64,000 nt of DNA from Desmodesmus armatus (GCA_007449985.2 VIIQ02000569.1:105178-169177), one strand, 5' to 3'. Counted from the stretch's first letter, positions 1 to 10,318 are shown. The notes: generated by a model not told the origin, from the sequence alone. A program made the numbers and translations.

Positions 1-298
1 CAGCTGTGCACGTGTTGGTTTCACCTTGGGATGCAGCTGCATGGGGTTTGTTACTATGAAATCATCAGCAGCAAAACCAGGTTACCGTGGGCCAGCTGCA
101 TCCCAACCGTCAGCACTGCGAGCAGTAATGGTTTCTGCCATCTGCTGTCCCAGATGGCTTGGTACACCTCATGTCACTGCTGCCGCCCTGGTGTTCTTCA
201 AGCATATATTCATGTATGTGTAGTACCCCCCCCCCCTTGCGGCCCTCTACCAACTGCATGCCCTCCCTCCTGTTGTCCCCCACCTCACCCCCCGGCAG

Positions 299-455
299 GC
301 ATGCTGAGGTTCAGTTCAGCAGCAACCCCGCCAAGTACATCAAGTACTCTGCTGCTGACGTCGGCTCCATCATCGACGACGACCTGTTTGAGACCAAGGC
401 AGTGTCCATGAACAAGCTCAGCCTCACTAAGGAGAAGCTCGGAGCAATCGTCTGA
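299..455 (+). CDS. Last exon of an unrecognised protein (5' part lies outside the window)
   Basis: A polypyrimidine-rich stretch ends in GGCAG at 298 and opens an exon that reads to TGA at 453-455. The roughly 51 residues include YIKYSAADVGSIIDDDLFE and end in KEKLGAIV. Composition is balanced and non-repetitive, unlike the surrounding low-complexity frames, so it is probably real coding sequence. The exon begins with one base completing a split codon. I do not recognise the family. The sequence from 1 to 298 would be the preceding intron; no upstream exon is clear. Confidence 0.5.
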
Positions 456-480
456 TACCACCAGCAGATACTTGTGGCTG

Positions 481-1190
481 GGCTTCAGGGTTGCAGGGTC
501 TGTAGCGCAAGAGGCTGCTGCCAGGCTGGTAGTCATTCCGAATGGCATAAGTGCTGAGTGCATATAGCAGGCCTTGAACATGCGCTGTTGTGTTGCGGGG
601 CCAGCTGCAGAGTTGAGCCTCAGGGTTGCAGAGTCTGTAGCGCAAAAAGTGCTGCTGCCAGGCTGGTACTACTCTGAGAGTGCTGAGTGCTTTTTGCAGT
701 CAAGCCTTGACTGAGGCACTGGCGTCTTCGTGTTACAGGACCAGCTGCAAAGCTGAGCCTCAGGGCTGCAGTGGTTGTGTAGTGAGAGGCACTGCTGCAA
801 GGCTGGTACTACTCTGACAGTGCTGAGTGCATGTTGCAGTCCTGGCACATGTGCCGTCGTGTGGCAAGACCCGCTGCAAAGGCGGGCCTCAGGGCTGCAG
901 TGCTTATGTAAAAGAAGGTACAGCTAGCAGGCGCTGAGTGCATTTTGCAGTCCTGGCACAGGCGTTATTGTGTGGCAGGATCGGCGGCCAAGCTGGGGCT
1001 CAGGGCTGCAGCAGTCGTTTTGTGAGAGGCACTGCTGCCAGGCTGGCATTGCTTTGACAGTGCTGTGTGGATGGCCATTGTGTGACAAGGCCTTTCCAAG
1101 TGCTAAGCTGGCCCTCAGGGCTGTGTGGATGCAGCAGTGGAGCCTTGCGGCCAGACTAGCACTCCTCTGACAGGGCTTATGTCATGCCCT
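481..1190. repeat. Degenerate tandem repeat, about 6 copies of 110-140 bp
   Basis: A block containing CCTCAGGGCTGCAG, then a GTAGYG-like segment, GCTGCCAGGCTGG, and TGCTGAGTGCA recurs near 483, 618, 759, 887, 1001 and 1112. Spacing shrinks from about 140 to about 112 bp and copies differ by substitutions and indels. No coding frame runs through it. It may overlap the 3' untranslated region of the gene ending at 455. Confidence 0.6.
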
Positions 1191-2087
1191 CATGTCATGA
1201 CAAGGCTGACAAAGCAGGTGACTAGGCGCTCAAAACACTGTGTGGAGGTGGCTGGTTTTGTCGGGTGCCATGTCATCTGGGAAGTTGTTTACAATGGCAC
1301 CAGCAACAAAGACGCTAGCCATTGCGCTTGGCAGCACTGCTGACGTGTGGAGAGTGTTGGTCCAGCCACAACAACAAGAGTTGACGCATCTCACAGCCCA
1401 AGCGCTCAGTTCCAAACATAGCCTCTCACTGAGCCGCCCAATGCTGCCAACAACATTACCAATTGTAGATAACAAAAAAAAACCAGCGGCAGCAAGATGA
1501 CTGTGCCGGGCAACAAGAAAAATCCGCCAGCAGCACCAAAGCAAACAACTGCCGCAACATACATGCAGCTGAAACTGTGAAGCTCAGCTCCTAAGGCGCC
1601 GCCTGCAAGCACCACCAGCTTGCTGACTGTGGTGCCCAGCCAATGCTGTGCCTGTTGCTGTATGAGTGCTGCTGCTGCCTGCGGTGCTATCACGGGGTTG
1701 AGCTGTCATGTAGTGTCAAAGCGCCCGCCGCCATACAGGAGTACTAGTAGGGCCCTGCGCACACCAAGCACCCACATGAAAAGAACGTTAGTGAATATGG
1801 CTGCCATGGAATTTGCGGACTGGTGCAAAAGCCAAGTAACTCATGCATGATGGGCAACATTAGGGCTACAGTCAAATGCACTCAGACATGACACACATGT
1901 TGCCCAGCAACAGCTTTGTGACAAAGCGGTACTGCCAAACAGGTAAAGATACTGCGTACACAACCTGTGCTTGAACATGAAGCATCACCATGGAGAAGAC
2001 AGCAAACAAACTCACCAAAAGTGGTCTTTTGGTGATGCTGTGCAGTTGCATGCCAAGCTCAAACACTGGTTGTCAGCTGTAAAGGAG
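1191..2087. other. No supported gene
   Basis: Only short overlapping frames on both strands, none with splice-consistent or family-like sequence. Moderately GC-rich, with an A8 run near 1475-1482. I see nothing annotatable here. Confidence 0.5.
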
Positions 2088-2089
2088 AA

Positions 2090-3050
2090 AGGCAGCTACC
2101 GTGCGCAGCAGCCGGGATAAGGCCGCGGCTGCTTCTTGACACACCTGCAGGCGCAAGAGAGGGCAGCTGCCGTGCGCAGCAGCCGGGATAAGGCCGCGGC
2201 TGCTTCTTGACACACCTGCAGGCGCAAGAGAGGGCAGCTGCCGTGCGCAGCAGCCGGGATAAGGCCGCGGCTGCTTCTTGACACACCTGCAGGCGCAAGG
2301 GAGGGCAGCTGCTTTGCGCAGCAGCCGGGATAAGGCCGCGGCTGCTTCTTGACACACCTGCAGGCGCAAGGGAGGGCAGCTGCTTTGCGCAGCAGCCGGG
2401 ATAAGGCCGCGGCTGCCTCTTGACACACCTGCAGGCGCAAGGGAGGGCAGCTGCCGTGCGCAGCAGCCGGGATAAGGCCGCGGCTGCTTCTTGACACACC
2501 TGCAGGCGCAAGGGAGGGCAGCTGCTCTGTGCAGCAGCCGGGATAAGGCCGCGGCTGCTTCTTGACACACCTGCAGGCGCAAGAGAGGGCAGCTGCCGTG
2601 CGCAGCAGCCGGGATAAGGCCGCGGCTGCTTCTTGACACACCTGCAGGCGCAAGAGAGGGCAGCTGCCGTGCGCAGCAGCCGGGATAAGGCCGCGGCTGC
2701 TTCTTGACACACCTGCAGGCGCAAGAGAGGGCAGCTGCTTTGCGCAGCAGCCGGGATAAGGCCGCGGCTGCTTCTTGACACACCTGCAGGCGCAAGGGAG
2801 GGCAGCTGCTTTGCGCAGCAGCCGGGATAAGGCCGCGGCTGCTTCTTGACACACCTGCAGGCGCAAGGGAGGGCAGCTGCTTTGCGCAGCAGCCGGGATA
2901 AGGCCGCGGCTGCCTCTTGACACACCTGCAGGCGCAAGAGAGGGCAGCTGCTCTGCGCAGCAGCCGGGATAAGGCCGCGGCTGCCTCTTGACACACCTGT
3001 AGGCGCAAGAGAGGGCAGCTGCCGTGCGCAGCAGCCGGGATAAGGCGGTG
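2090..3050. repeat. 71-bp minisatellite, 14 copies in constant register
   Basis: The core AGCAGCCGGGATAAGG starts at 2107 and recurs every 71 bp up to 3030, which is 13 exact periods with no indel. Copies differ only at a few positions: CCGT/CTTT/CTCT after CAGCTG, GAGAGGG/GGGAGGG, and CTTCTTG/CCTCTTG. The variants are mixed in a mosaic along the array. The unit has no stop codon in any minus-strand frame. Because 71 is not a multiple of three, all three minus frames stay open for over 330 codons, so those frames are a by-product and not evidence of a gene. Diverged fragments of the unit continue to about 3125. Confidence 0.95.
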
Positions 3051-3652
3051 GGCGCTGCTTGCCACATGTGGTGTACACCTGCAGGCCACAGTGAAGGCAG
3101 CTGCCTTCTCTCATTACAGCACCCGGAACAATGCTGCAGCTGCTTTTTGAAGCACGATCGGGACAAACTTGAGGCATGTGCAGTGCAGCGTCAGTCACAC
3201 GGTGCCCCTTGGTTTGTCAGCCACCAGGGAGCAGTGGGGGATCCAGGGTGACCAAGCCGTAGTCTCGCAGCTCCTGCTACCACCTCCCGCAGCATGAAAC
3301 TATTGAGCTCTACCTCACCTGAGTGATGCGCGATGCGGCTGCTGGTGGGGGCTCTCCGTGCTGTGCTGCAGCTCCCAACAACCATGGCCATGCCCAGAGG
3401 ACCAAACGCTCCAGCTGTCTGCAACAGAGCTGCACTGCGACTCAATAGCATACCCTGTAATGTCGTGTCTCCAGTCTTGCCCAAGAGAAATGCTTGCGCG
3501 TTTCCTGCTCGAAAGCAAAACTTTGCCCTAAGCCGAAGGCTGTAGGCAAAGTGCTGTTGTCGCTGTGCAGACTGGAATCGATATATATTGCATGCTGCAC
3601 ACGGTCGAGCTGAGAAGAGTGACTAGTCAAAAGCTGGACCGTGTGACCTCTT
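3051..3652. other. No supported gene
   Basis: Contains decayed pieces of the minisatellite unit up to about 3125, then unique sequence with only short frames. No splice-consistent exon seen. Confidence 0.45.
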
Positions 3653-3683
3653 GGCCAATTGCCTATAGTCCCAGCAATTGGCC
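3653..3683. repeat. Short perfect inverted repeat
   Basis: GGCCAATTGC (3653-3662) pairs with GCAATTGGCC (3674-3683) across an 11-base loop. It lies 10 bp upstream of the element leader at 3694 and could be an element terminus or a protein-binding site. Confidence 0.55.
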
Positions 3684-3693
3684 TGTCTCATTG

Positions 3694-3738
3694 TTGCGTT
3701 TATCCTGGGTATTTGCGTGTTGACAGAGCTTTCCGCTT
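3694..3738 (+). repeat. 45-bp retroelement leader or terminal repeat, copy 1
   Basis: The 45 bp starting TTGCGTTTATCCTGGG and ending GCTTTCCGCTT are identical to 6334-6378 and to the reverse complement of 9522-9566. In those two copies it precedes a gag-like gene; here it precedes a tyrosine recombinase. After 3738 the copy switches to a C-rich stretch ending TGGCATGCAG, which looks like the 3' end of an intron. Confidence 0.8.
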
Positions 3739-3778
3739 CCCCCCCACCCCCCCCTGGCATGCAGCGTTGCTGACGCAC

Positions 3779-4516
3779 ATGGCACGCACAGTGGAGACCC
3801 GGGTGCAAGCCACTCCGCTCGTGCCCGTTGAGCGCTGGTCCACTGACTTCGTTGTGGACTTGCTGGAGAACTTCGATGCATACATGCGGATGGATATCGC
3901 GGCTAGTTCGCAGCGCACGTATGATGCAGCGGTCCGCCGCTACCTGCGGTTCTGTCAGAGGTTGGAAGCCCCCATGTTGCCGGAGCCGACACTGGTTTCG
4001 GTTTTCATCGTCGGCTGTGCCCGTGCAAATTATGCGTTGTCTACTATCCGCGTGAGCGTTGCGGCGATCCAGCGTTGGGCTGCCGATGATTATGGCATGC
4101 CTGATATCGGTCACCATCCGTGTGTCGTCCGTGCGATGAAGGTTGCCAGCCGTATGGCTGTGTTGTCGAAACGGCAGAAATTGCCACTGTCCAAGGCTCA
4201 GCTTGTGCGGGTGCTGGCTCACCTGGCTCAGGACACATCCTTTATCAACGTGAGGGATGCTGCCCTGTTCCAGGTGGGATGGGCAGGGATGTTTCGGTCG
4301 TCTGAGCTGGTTGGTCTGCAATGGGAGCATGTGCACTTCCCTGGGCGCGGTGGTGTGATGCTGTATGTGCCGCAGTCCAAGACTGACCCGGGAGAGGGTG
4401 CTTGGGTTATGCTAGCGGCTGGCCAGGGTGCTGTTGACCCAGCTGGTGCCTTGCGCCGTCTGCAGGCGTTGTGTGGTGGGTATACGTCAGTGCACCCCCT
4501 CCCACTGTCTCCCTAG
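3779..4516 (+). pseudogene. Tyrosine recombinase (phage-integrase fold), C-terminally truncated
   Basis: From ATG at 3779 the frame gives 245 residues. Residues ~20-125 resemble the helical SAM-like core-binding domain of tyrosine recombinases. The catalytic domain follows: the first active-site arginine lies in GMFRSSEL (R173) and the beta-strand lysine in PQSKTD (K201). The frame stops before the HxxR and Tyr motifs, which I could not find downstream in any frame, so the enzyme should be inactive. Such recombinases occur in DIRS-type retroelements (Kangaroo in Volvox is one) and in Cryptons. The 45-bp leader shared with the gag-like element at 6334 favours a DIRS-like origin, but no reverse transcriptase is visible in the window. 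Confidence 0.8.
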
Positions 4517-5236
4517 TGGCAGGTGCAGCAGGCAGGCCCAGGTGCCCGCTCCCAGGCACGGGCAGCACAGGTCGCGCAGATGCGGCTGTTGCGCATGCCA
4601 CCGATGGGGCCAACTGCCGGGGCACACGCCCTACAACAGTACAAGGGTACAAGGGGCGGCCCACAGGGCGACTGAGTGGCCATACTGGTCACAAAGGGAT
4701 GGTATGCAATGAAAATTTGCAGGAGGGATTAAAAAACTGAGTGCTGACAGAAGCTGCTGTTATGAGCCGAGACAGAAATCCATTGATAAGGGCTGGTACT
4801 ACAGCAAAGGGCATGACAGTCGCTGGCAAGAAACTCACTGTGGCCAGGACAGCCCCTTTCATGGGTACCGTGTGCTGGAAGTATGATCAGTATCCCTAAA
4901 AGGTTGTGGTGTGCACCTGCCTCAAGCTGCCCGCACCGAATGTTGGCGATTGGCTAAGGCCAGCCCACGCTCAGCAAAACAGAGTTTCACAGTGATGTAC
5001 GAGTCAAGGGACAGCAGGCGCTGTTGCACTCAGTCACTCTTGTTCCGGGGCAAGGCGCACTGCCAATCAGTCACAGGACATCCCACAAGCAAGTACGCGT
5101 CACAGTTCATCCCTCCAACCAACTCAGGTGGGAATGTTACAGTACCCAGCCTTAAACACAGTCAGGAACAGCAACACTGGCAGTATTGCTGTTCAGCCCA
5201 ATCACCAGCCACCGTGGTAGTTGTCACACACGGTAC
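4517..5236. other. No supported gene
   Basis: Follows the truncated recombinase. Short frames only, none resembling the missing recombinase C-terminus, and no other recognised repeats. Confidence 0.4.
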
Positions 5237-5596
5237 ATGTGTAAAACTGCTGGCCCTGGGCATGGCGTAAAACTGCTTGGGAGGTTGCCTTGTGAGCAGA
5301 AGGTTTGGGTTTCGATTCCCACCCGCAGCAAGGTCTCTCTTTGGGGCATTGGCAACAATGTCCGTCTTACTGAGTGGCCTGTGTCCCTTGTGGGGCCTCA
5401 GTGAGGGGTAGAGGATTTGGGCACTTTGCCTCTACCAAGTGTCACCCCGTGTGATAATAATGCTTGGAGTGTGTGTCAGGAGGGGTAGACCCCGCCGTCC
5501 TTACAGGGCGTGAAGCCAATGGGAGGTAATCCTATGGCGTTACTGGGTTAGGAGGGGGCCCTGAAGCATTATTATTATTATTATTATTATGTGTAA
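5237..5596 (+). mobile_element. tRNA-derived SINE (family A) with ATT tail
   Basis: ATGTGTAA flanks the unit at 5237-5244 and 5589-5596, an 8-bp candidate target-site duplication. The head contains GGGTTTCGATTCCCACC near 5309-5325, matching a tRNA T-arm and pol III B box with one mismatch. The body is unique, and the 3' end is (ATT)n at about 5570-5588. Together these are the hallmarks of a SINE. It differs from the family at 59.8-63.0 kb. Confidence 0.65.
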
Positions 5597-5812
5597 GCAG
5601 AAGTCATCTGACAACCGTGGGACAACACACGCTCCATCACCTCCTGGTGACCACCAGGCAGGCGGCCGCACACTGCCTGCAGCTGTCCCTCACGCTGCTG
5701 AAGGGCCTTCTCCAACTGATACAGCTCACTCTGCACCATACGCTTGGTGTCATGCAGGAACTTGCGGGCCTGGCTGATCGCCTCCCTCGCCTCCAGCACC
5801 TCCGGGGAGTCT
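5597..5812 (-). pseudogene. Exon fragment of a coiled-coil protein, cut by the SINE
   Basis: On the minus strand a TATGCACAG acceptor opens a frame reading SPEVLEAREAISQARKF and, further on, MVQSELYQLEKALQQREGQ. This is charged, heptad-like sequence typical of a coiled coil. The frame runs into the SINE target-site duplication and stops in its ATT tail, so the natural 3' end is missing. It could be a host exon or part of the neighbouring retroelement. I do not recognise it. Confidence 0.35.
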
Positions 5813-6038
5813 GTGCATACAACACAGCAGAACAGGCACCCAATAAGAAATCGTGCAAGGCCCTTCCGAGTGTCAAGACTTCGTAATCCGCTGCAGAAAA
5901 ACGCATGCAGGAGCCCTGCCACCGCACACAGCAGGGTGACTCATGCTGCTACACACACCCACTAGCGGGCTGGCATCCTGCGCGCTGCTACACATGCTCA
6001 CACAGAGGGGCCGTTCCCACACCACCTGGACTTACAAC

Positions 6039-6331
6039 TTAGGTGCGCCTAGGCCCGGCCCTGCCAGGGGGGCGGAAGGGGAATGGGTTGGCGGGGTTGC
6101 GGGGAGCAGTGCAGTGCGGCACCCTGTGGCCCGGAACGCCACAGCGCCAGCACACCTCAGGGGCAGGGGGTGGGGCGGCCCCACCGTACTGTGGCAGCAT
6201 GTACTGAGGCGCCAAGAGCTGGGGCTGCATCATCTGCTGCTGCAGCAGCTGCTGCTGCAGCATCTGGGCCGGCAGCATCTGGGGTGCCACCAGCTGCTGC
6301 GGAGCCAGGCCTGCCGCCCCTGCTGCCAGCA
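6039..6331 (-). pseudogene. Displaced 3' part of the retroelement gag with CCHC zinc knuckle
   Basis: The minus frame reads LAAGAAGLAPQ, a Gln/Met/Leu-rich stretch, then CWRCGVPGHRVPHC, a perfect CX2CX4HX4C retroviral-type zinc knuckle, then a basic Pro/Arg tail and a stop just below 6039. The first 10-11 residues are the same as those at the palindrome centre (7932-7964), where the 5' part of gag breaks off. This piece is therefore the natural continuation of gag, now separated by the inverted duplication. CCHC knuckles bind nucleic acid in Gag proteins. Confidence 0.75.
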
Positions 6332-6424
6332 ACTTGCGTTTATCCTGGGTATTTGCGTGTTGACAGAGCTTTCCGCTTTGCACGCAAGCAAGTCCTTCTC
6401 CTTCGCCGCTTTTAGATCTTCACC

Positions 6425-7964
6425 ATGGTTGGCATTGAGACTGACCGCGTGACCCGCTCTTCGGCAGCGAACGCTCGCTTGACCCCTTATGAGCTCCCTG
6501 CGGTGGCTCCAGGCGCCAAGCGTGGCTCAGCAGCCGCTGCAGCAGCCAGGCAGCGGGCCCAGCAGCAGCAGCAGGCTCAGGCAGCAGCAGCACAGGCCAA
6601 CGCTGAGGCTCTCAGGGCTGAGGCAGCAGCATTGGAGGACGCAGAGTTTGAGCAGCTCCTGGCAGCAGCAGCGGCCAAGCCTGGGCCCGTTCACTACGAC
6701 CCGCCCGCTAACAGCAGCGTGCAGGCCGTGGAGGCCCTGCGTTCAGATGTGAACACGCAGATGGCTTACATGGCTAACACCTTCGCAGCTGCCATGGCCA
6801 GCCTGAAGTCTGCCCCCCCGGCGCCTGAGGCCCCGACCGGCCTGTCTTCGGTGGCTGCTGCTGAGGCTGTCAAGACCTTCGAGGCAATGTCTGAGCAACT
6901 GAAGGGCGCTGACACTGGTGAGTAAACGCTGCTATTATCTGTAGGTTCTTGTCTCGCTGTGCAGTTTGGTCGGACATGGCAGCAATGCTGCTGATAGAAT
7001 TCTTGCTTAGGCACTTGGTGGCAACAGCAGCCCTGCAGACAGTAGGCTTCTTAACATTCTGCCCAGGGCTGGATAGTACATGCAGCTGAACCTCAGGCCC
7101 ACAGCCAGCAACCAGGACTGCTGCCAGCAGGAGTGTCTTGGAGCAGGTGGTTGTGTCTCAGGGCAATAGACTGTGGAGTGTGTCTTAGGCAGGAAACAAG
7201 CCTTGCAGGGTTGGGAATGTAGGACAGACAGGCAGCAGTGCTGCGGACCCTTTGGGGCAGCACTGGCATGCAGCTTCTGGGTCGCTGTTGCGCGGATGCT
7301 ATAGCAGTGCTGAGGCCCGTTGGGCGGCATTTTTTGGGGTGTTGCTGTTGCACTGCTGGCTATGATTAGTGCCGAGGACCCGTTGGGCGGCACCTGCATG
7401 CATGCTGCTGTGTGACACTGCTTGCTATGTTTAATGCCGAGGACCCGTTGGGCGGCACCAGCATGCATGCTGCTGTGTGACACTGCGTGCTATGATCAGT
7501 GCTGAGGACCCGTTGGGCGGCACCTGCATGCAAAGTCTGGCGACACAGGTGGTGCCGAGAGGGCAGTGGGGCATTTCTGATGGGCTCCTTTGTGATGCTG
7601 GCCAGGCCTGATGTGTACGTGTGGCGTATTTGCGTGCCCTGTTGCAGAGGAGGCCCGCCAGGCTGTGATCAAGAAGGCATACAGGGCTGTCAAGCTGTTG
7701 GACGGCATCAAGGGCTGGCAGGGTGAGGGCTGCCTGACAGGGCTCAAGGTAGCTTACGATGTGGTCAGCAGCCGGCCCACAGACGCTACCAGCAGCCTGA
7801 CCCAGCAGATCCAGACAGCAGCGATGGGCCAGGGCCTGTTGGTGCCAGCGCAGCAGGCACAGACTGCGCCAGGTGTGCTGCCGGGACAGCAGGTGGCAGG
7901 AGGCCTCGCTGCACAGCAGGGGGTGGGAGTGCTGGCAGCAGGGGCGGCAGGCCTGGCTCCGCAG
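6425..7964 (+). pseudogene. Gag-like protein, left arm copy (5' part only)
   Basis: Exon 1 runs from ATG at 6425 to 6917 and ends G|GTGAGT. Exon 2 starts at 7648 after TTGCAG, and phases agree. Exon 1 is Ala/Gln-rich with helical, coiled-coil-like sequence at residues ~35-75, followed by NTQMAYMANTFAAAMASLK. Exon 2 begins EEARQAVIKKAYRAVKLLDG. At 7964 the gag frame leaves its true sequence and enters the reversed arm; the resulting nonsense frame stops at 8114. The zinc-knuckle end is at 6039-6331 on the other strand. I call it Gag-like from that knuckle, the leader and the context. Confidence 0.65.
7316..7545. repeat. Tandem repeat in the gag intron, 4 copies of ~65 bp
   Basis: CCCGTTGGGCGGCA starts at 7316, 7379, 7444 and 7509, with GCATGCATGCTGCTGTGTGACACTG-like spacers. 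The mirrored copy lies at about 8355-8584 in the right arm. Confidence 0.8.
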
Positions 7965-9475
7965 CCAGCACTCCCACCCCCTGCTGTGCAGCGAGGCCTC
8001 CTGCCACCTGCTGTCCCGGCAGCACACCTGGCGCAGTCTGTGCCTGCTGCGCTGGCACCAACAGGCCCTGGCCCATCGCTGCTGTCTGGATCTGCTGGGT
8101 CAGGCTGCTGGTAGCGTCTGTGGGCCGGCTGCTGACCACATCGTAAGCTACCTTGAGCCCTGTCAGGCAGCCCTCACCCTGCCAGCCCTTGATGCCGTCC
8201 AACAGCTTGACAGCCCTGTATGCCTTCTTGATCACAGCCTGGCGGGCCTCCTCTGCAACAGGGCACGCAAATACGCCACACGTACACATCAGGCCTGGCC
8301 AGCATCACAAAGGAGCCCATCAGAAATGCCCCACTGCCCTCTCGGCACCACCTGTGTCGCCAGACTTTGCATGCAGGTGCCGCCCAACGGGTCCTCAGCA
8401 CTGATCATAGCACGCAGTGTCACACAGCAGCATGCATGCTGGTGCCGCCCAACGGGTCCTCGGCATTAAACATAGCAAGCAGTGTCACACAGCAGCATGC
8501 ATGCAGGTGCCGCCCAACGGGTCCTCGGCACTAATCATAGCCAGCAGTGCAACAGCAACACCCCAAAAAATGCCGCCCAACGGGCCTCAGCACTGCTATA
8601 GCATCCGCGCAACAGCGACCCAGAAGCTGCATGCCAGTGCTGCCCCAAAGGGTCCGCAGCACTGCTGCCTGTCTGTCCTACATTCCCAACCCTGCAAGGC
8701 TTGTTTCCTGCCTGAGACACACTCCACAGTCTATTGCCCTGAGACACAACCACCTGCTCCAAGACACTCCTGCTGGCAGCAGTCCTGGTTGCTGGCTGTG
8801 GGCCTGAGGTTCAGCTGCATGTACTATCCAGCCCTGGGCAGAATGTTAAGAAGCCTACTGTCTGCAGGGCTGCTGTTGCCACCAAGTGCCTAAGCAAGAA
8901 TTCTATCAGCAGCATTGCTGCCATGTCCGACCAAACTGCACAGCGAGACAAGAACCTACAGATAATAGCAGCGTTTACTCACCAGTGTCAGCGCCCTTCA
9001 GTTGCTCAGACATTGCCTCGAAGGTCTTGACAGCCTCAGCAGCAGCCACCGAAGACAGGCCGGTCGGGGCCTCAGGCGCCGGGGGGGCAGACTTCAGGCT
9101 GGCCATGGCAGCTGCGAAGGTGTTAGCCATGTAAGCCATCTGCGTGTTCACATCTGAACGCAGGGCCTCCACGGCCTGCACGCTGCTGTTAGCGGGCGGG
9201 TCGTAGTGAACGGGCCCAGGCTTGGCCGCTGCTGCTGCCAGGAGCTGCTCAAACTCTGCGTCCTCCAATGCTGCTGCCTCAGCCCTGAGAGCCTCAGCGT
9301 TGGCCTGTGCTGCTGCTGCCTGAGCCTGCTGCTGCTGCTGGGCCCGCTGCCTGGCTGCTGCAGCGGCTGCTGAGCCACGCTTGGCACCTGGAGCCACCGC
9401 AGGGAGCTCATAAGGGGTCAAGCGAGCGTTCGCTGCCGAAGAGCGGGTCACGCGGTCAGTCTCAATGCCAACCAT
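7965..9475 (-). pseudogene. Gag-like protein, right arm copy (5' part only)
   Basis: Mirror image of the left arm: exon 1 from ATG at 9475 down to 8983, exon 2 from 8252 down to 7965. A single coding difference from the left copy was noticed, which is silent in the gag frame. It is oriented like the displaced zinc-knuckle segment at 6331-6039, so this copy is probably the original gag 5' half. Both copies keep the intron, so the duplication arose at the DNA level or from unspliced RNA. Confidence 0.65.
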
Positions 9476-9566
9476 GGTGAAGATCTAAAAGCGGCGAAGG
9501 AGAAGGATTTGCTTGCGTGCAAAGCGGAAAGCTCTGTCAACACGCAAATACCCAGGATAAACGCAA

Positions 9567-10318
9567 CGCATGTAACACCTTCAATGCCTTGATTACCCTC
9601 ACGTCACCTTGCTAACTTCACTGTATGTGCTGCAACAGCGACAACTGTCTTGCAAGTGTACTGTTCGCTTTCCATGAATACAAAAGCGATGACTTGGGAG
9701 CTTGGTGTTGTTCATCATAACTGCTGTGACATGTAAACTGTGGACCCCTGTACCTTGTTGAGGTTCGTTGTGCTTGACTCATAGTAACATATGTCGGTTA
9801 TAAACTGTCCCTGAGTTGACAGGTGCAGCAGACCTGCAGCACCGGCATCACTCACTGACTGCACATTCAGAAGCTCTGGTCCTGACGCAGCTTCAGCCAA
9901 GTGGTCACTACCTCTCACAAACAAGTGAACACCAGGGGGACCCCCAGTACTGGTGCATCTCCCACCGTGGTGCTTCTCCAATCGTGGCTCGCTAGAATAT
10001 GGTGATACCTTGATCAGTGCCATGAGGTCTTACATCACTCCTGGACTCTACAAAGTACAAGCCAATGTGTTCATAAGGGTGCAGAGCACCCCCTCAGGAG
10101 GGGTCCAGTATGGGCACTGGTACAGGAGGCCTGGAGAGCGTAAACAAACAAAGTATGTGCCTGATATGCTTCCAGCTGTTATGACTTGTTTGTGCCAGCA
10201 CACAATGGTGGTTCACATGGAGCAGAATCTGGGGCTGACTTGAAGCAAAATTTCACGACTGTTGAAGACACATGCCATGCCTGTTTCTTTCTCTTGTGCA
10301 ACTTACTTTGACACATAG
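9567..10318. other. Upstream region of the kinase gene; no clear first exon
   Basis: Should contain the promoter and missing 5' exon(s) of the kinase gene. Short frames on both strands exist, but none joins convincingly in phase to the exon at 10319. Confidence 0.4.

Larger units (their letters stand above)
6334..9566. mobile_element. Fold-back (palindromic) gag-bearing retroelement
   Basis: Arms 6334-7935 and 7965-9566 are reverse complements over 1,602 bp with no indel: any position x pairs with 15900-x. I noticed only three mismatches, in the leader, in the gag exon and in the intron. The spacer is 29 bp (7936-7964). Each outer end is the 45-bp leader also found at 3694. Each arm carries the leader, gag exon 1, an intron of about 730 bp, and the start of gag exon 2. 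The simplest reading is a minus-oriented element (9566 down to 6039) into which an inverted copy of its own 5' half was inserted. Confidence 0.9.

Noticed and set aside
2090..3050. Possible CRISPR array
   Set aside because: The repeats are contiguous without unique spacers, and the locus is eukaryotic.
2059..3198. Three overlapping minus-strand frames of 338-379 codons
   Set aside because: They are generated by the 71-bp repeat, which lacks minus-strand stops in every frame. The three frames encode permutations of the same peptide, so none is evidence of a protein.
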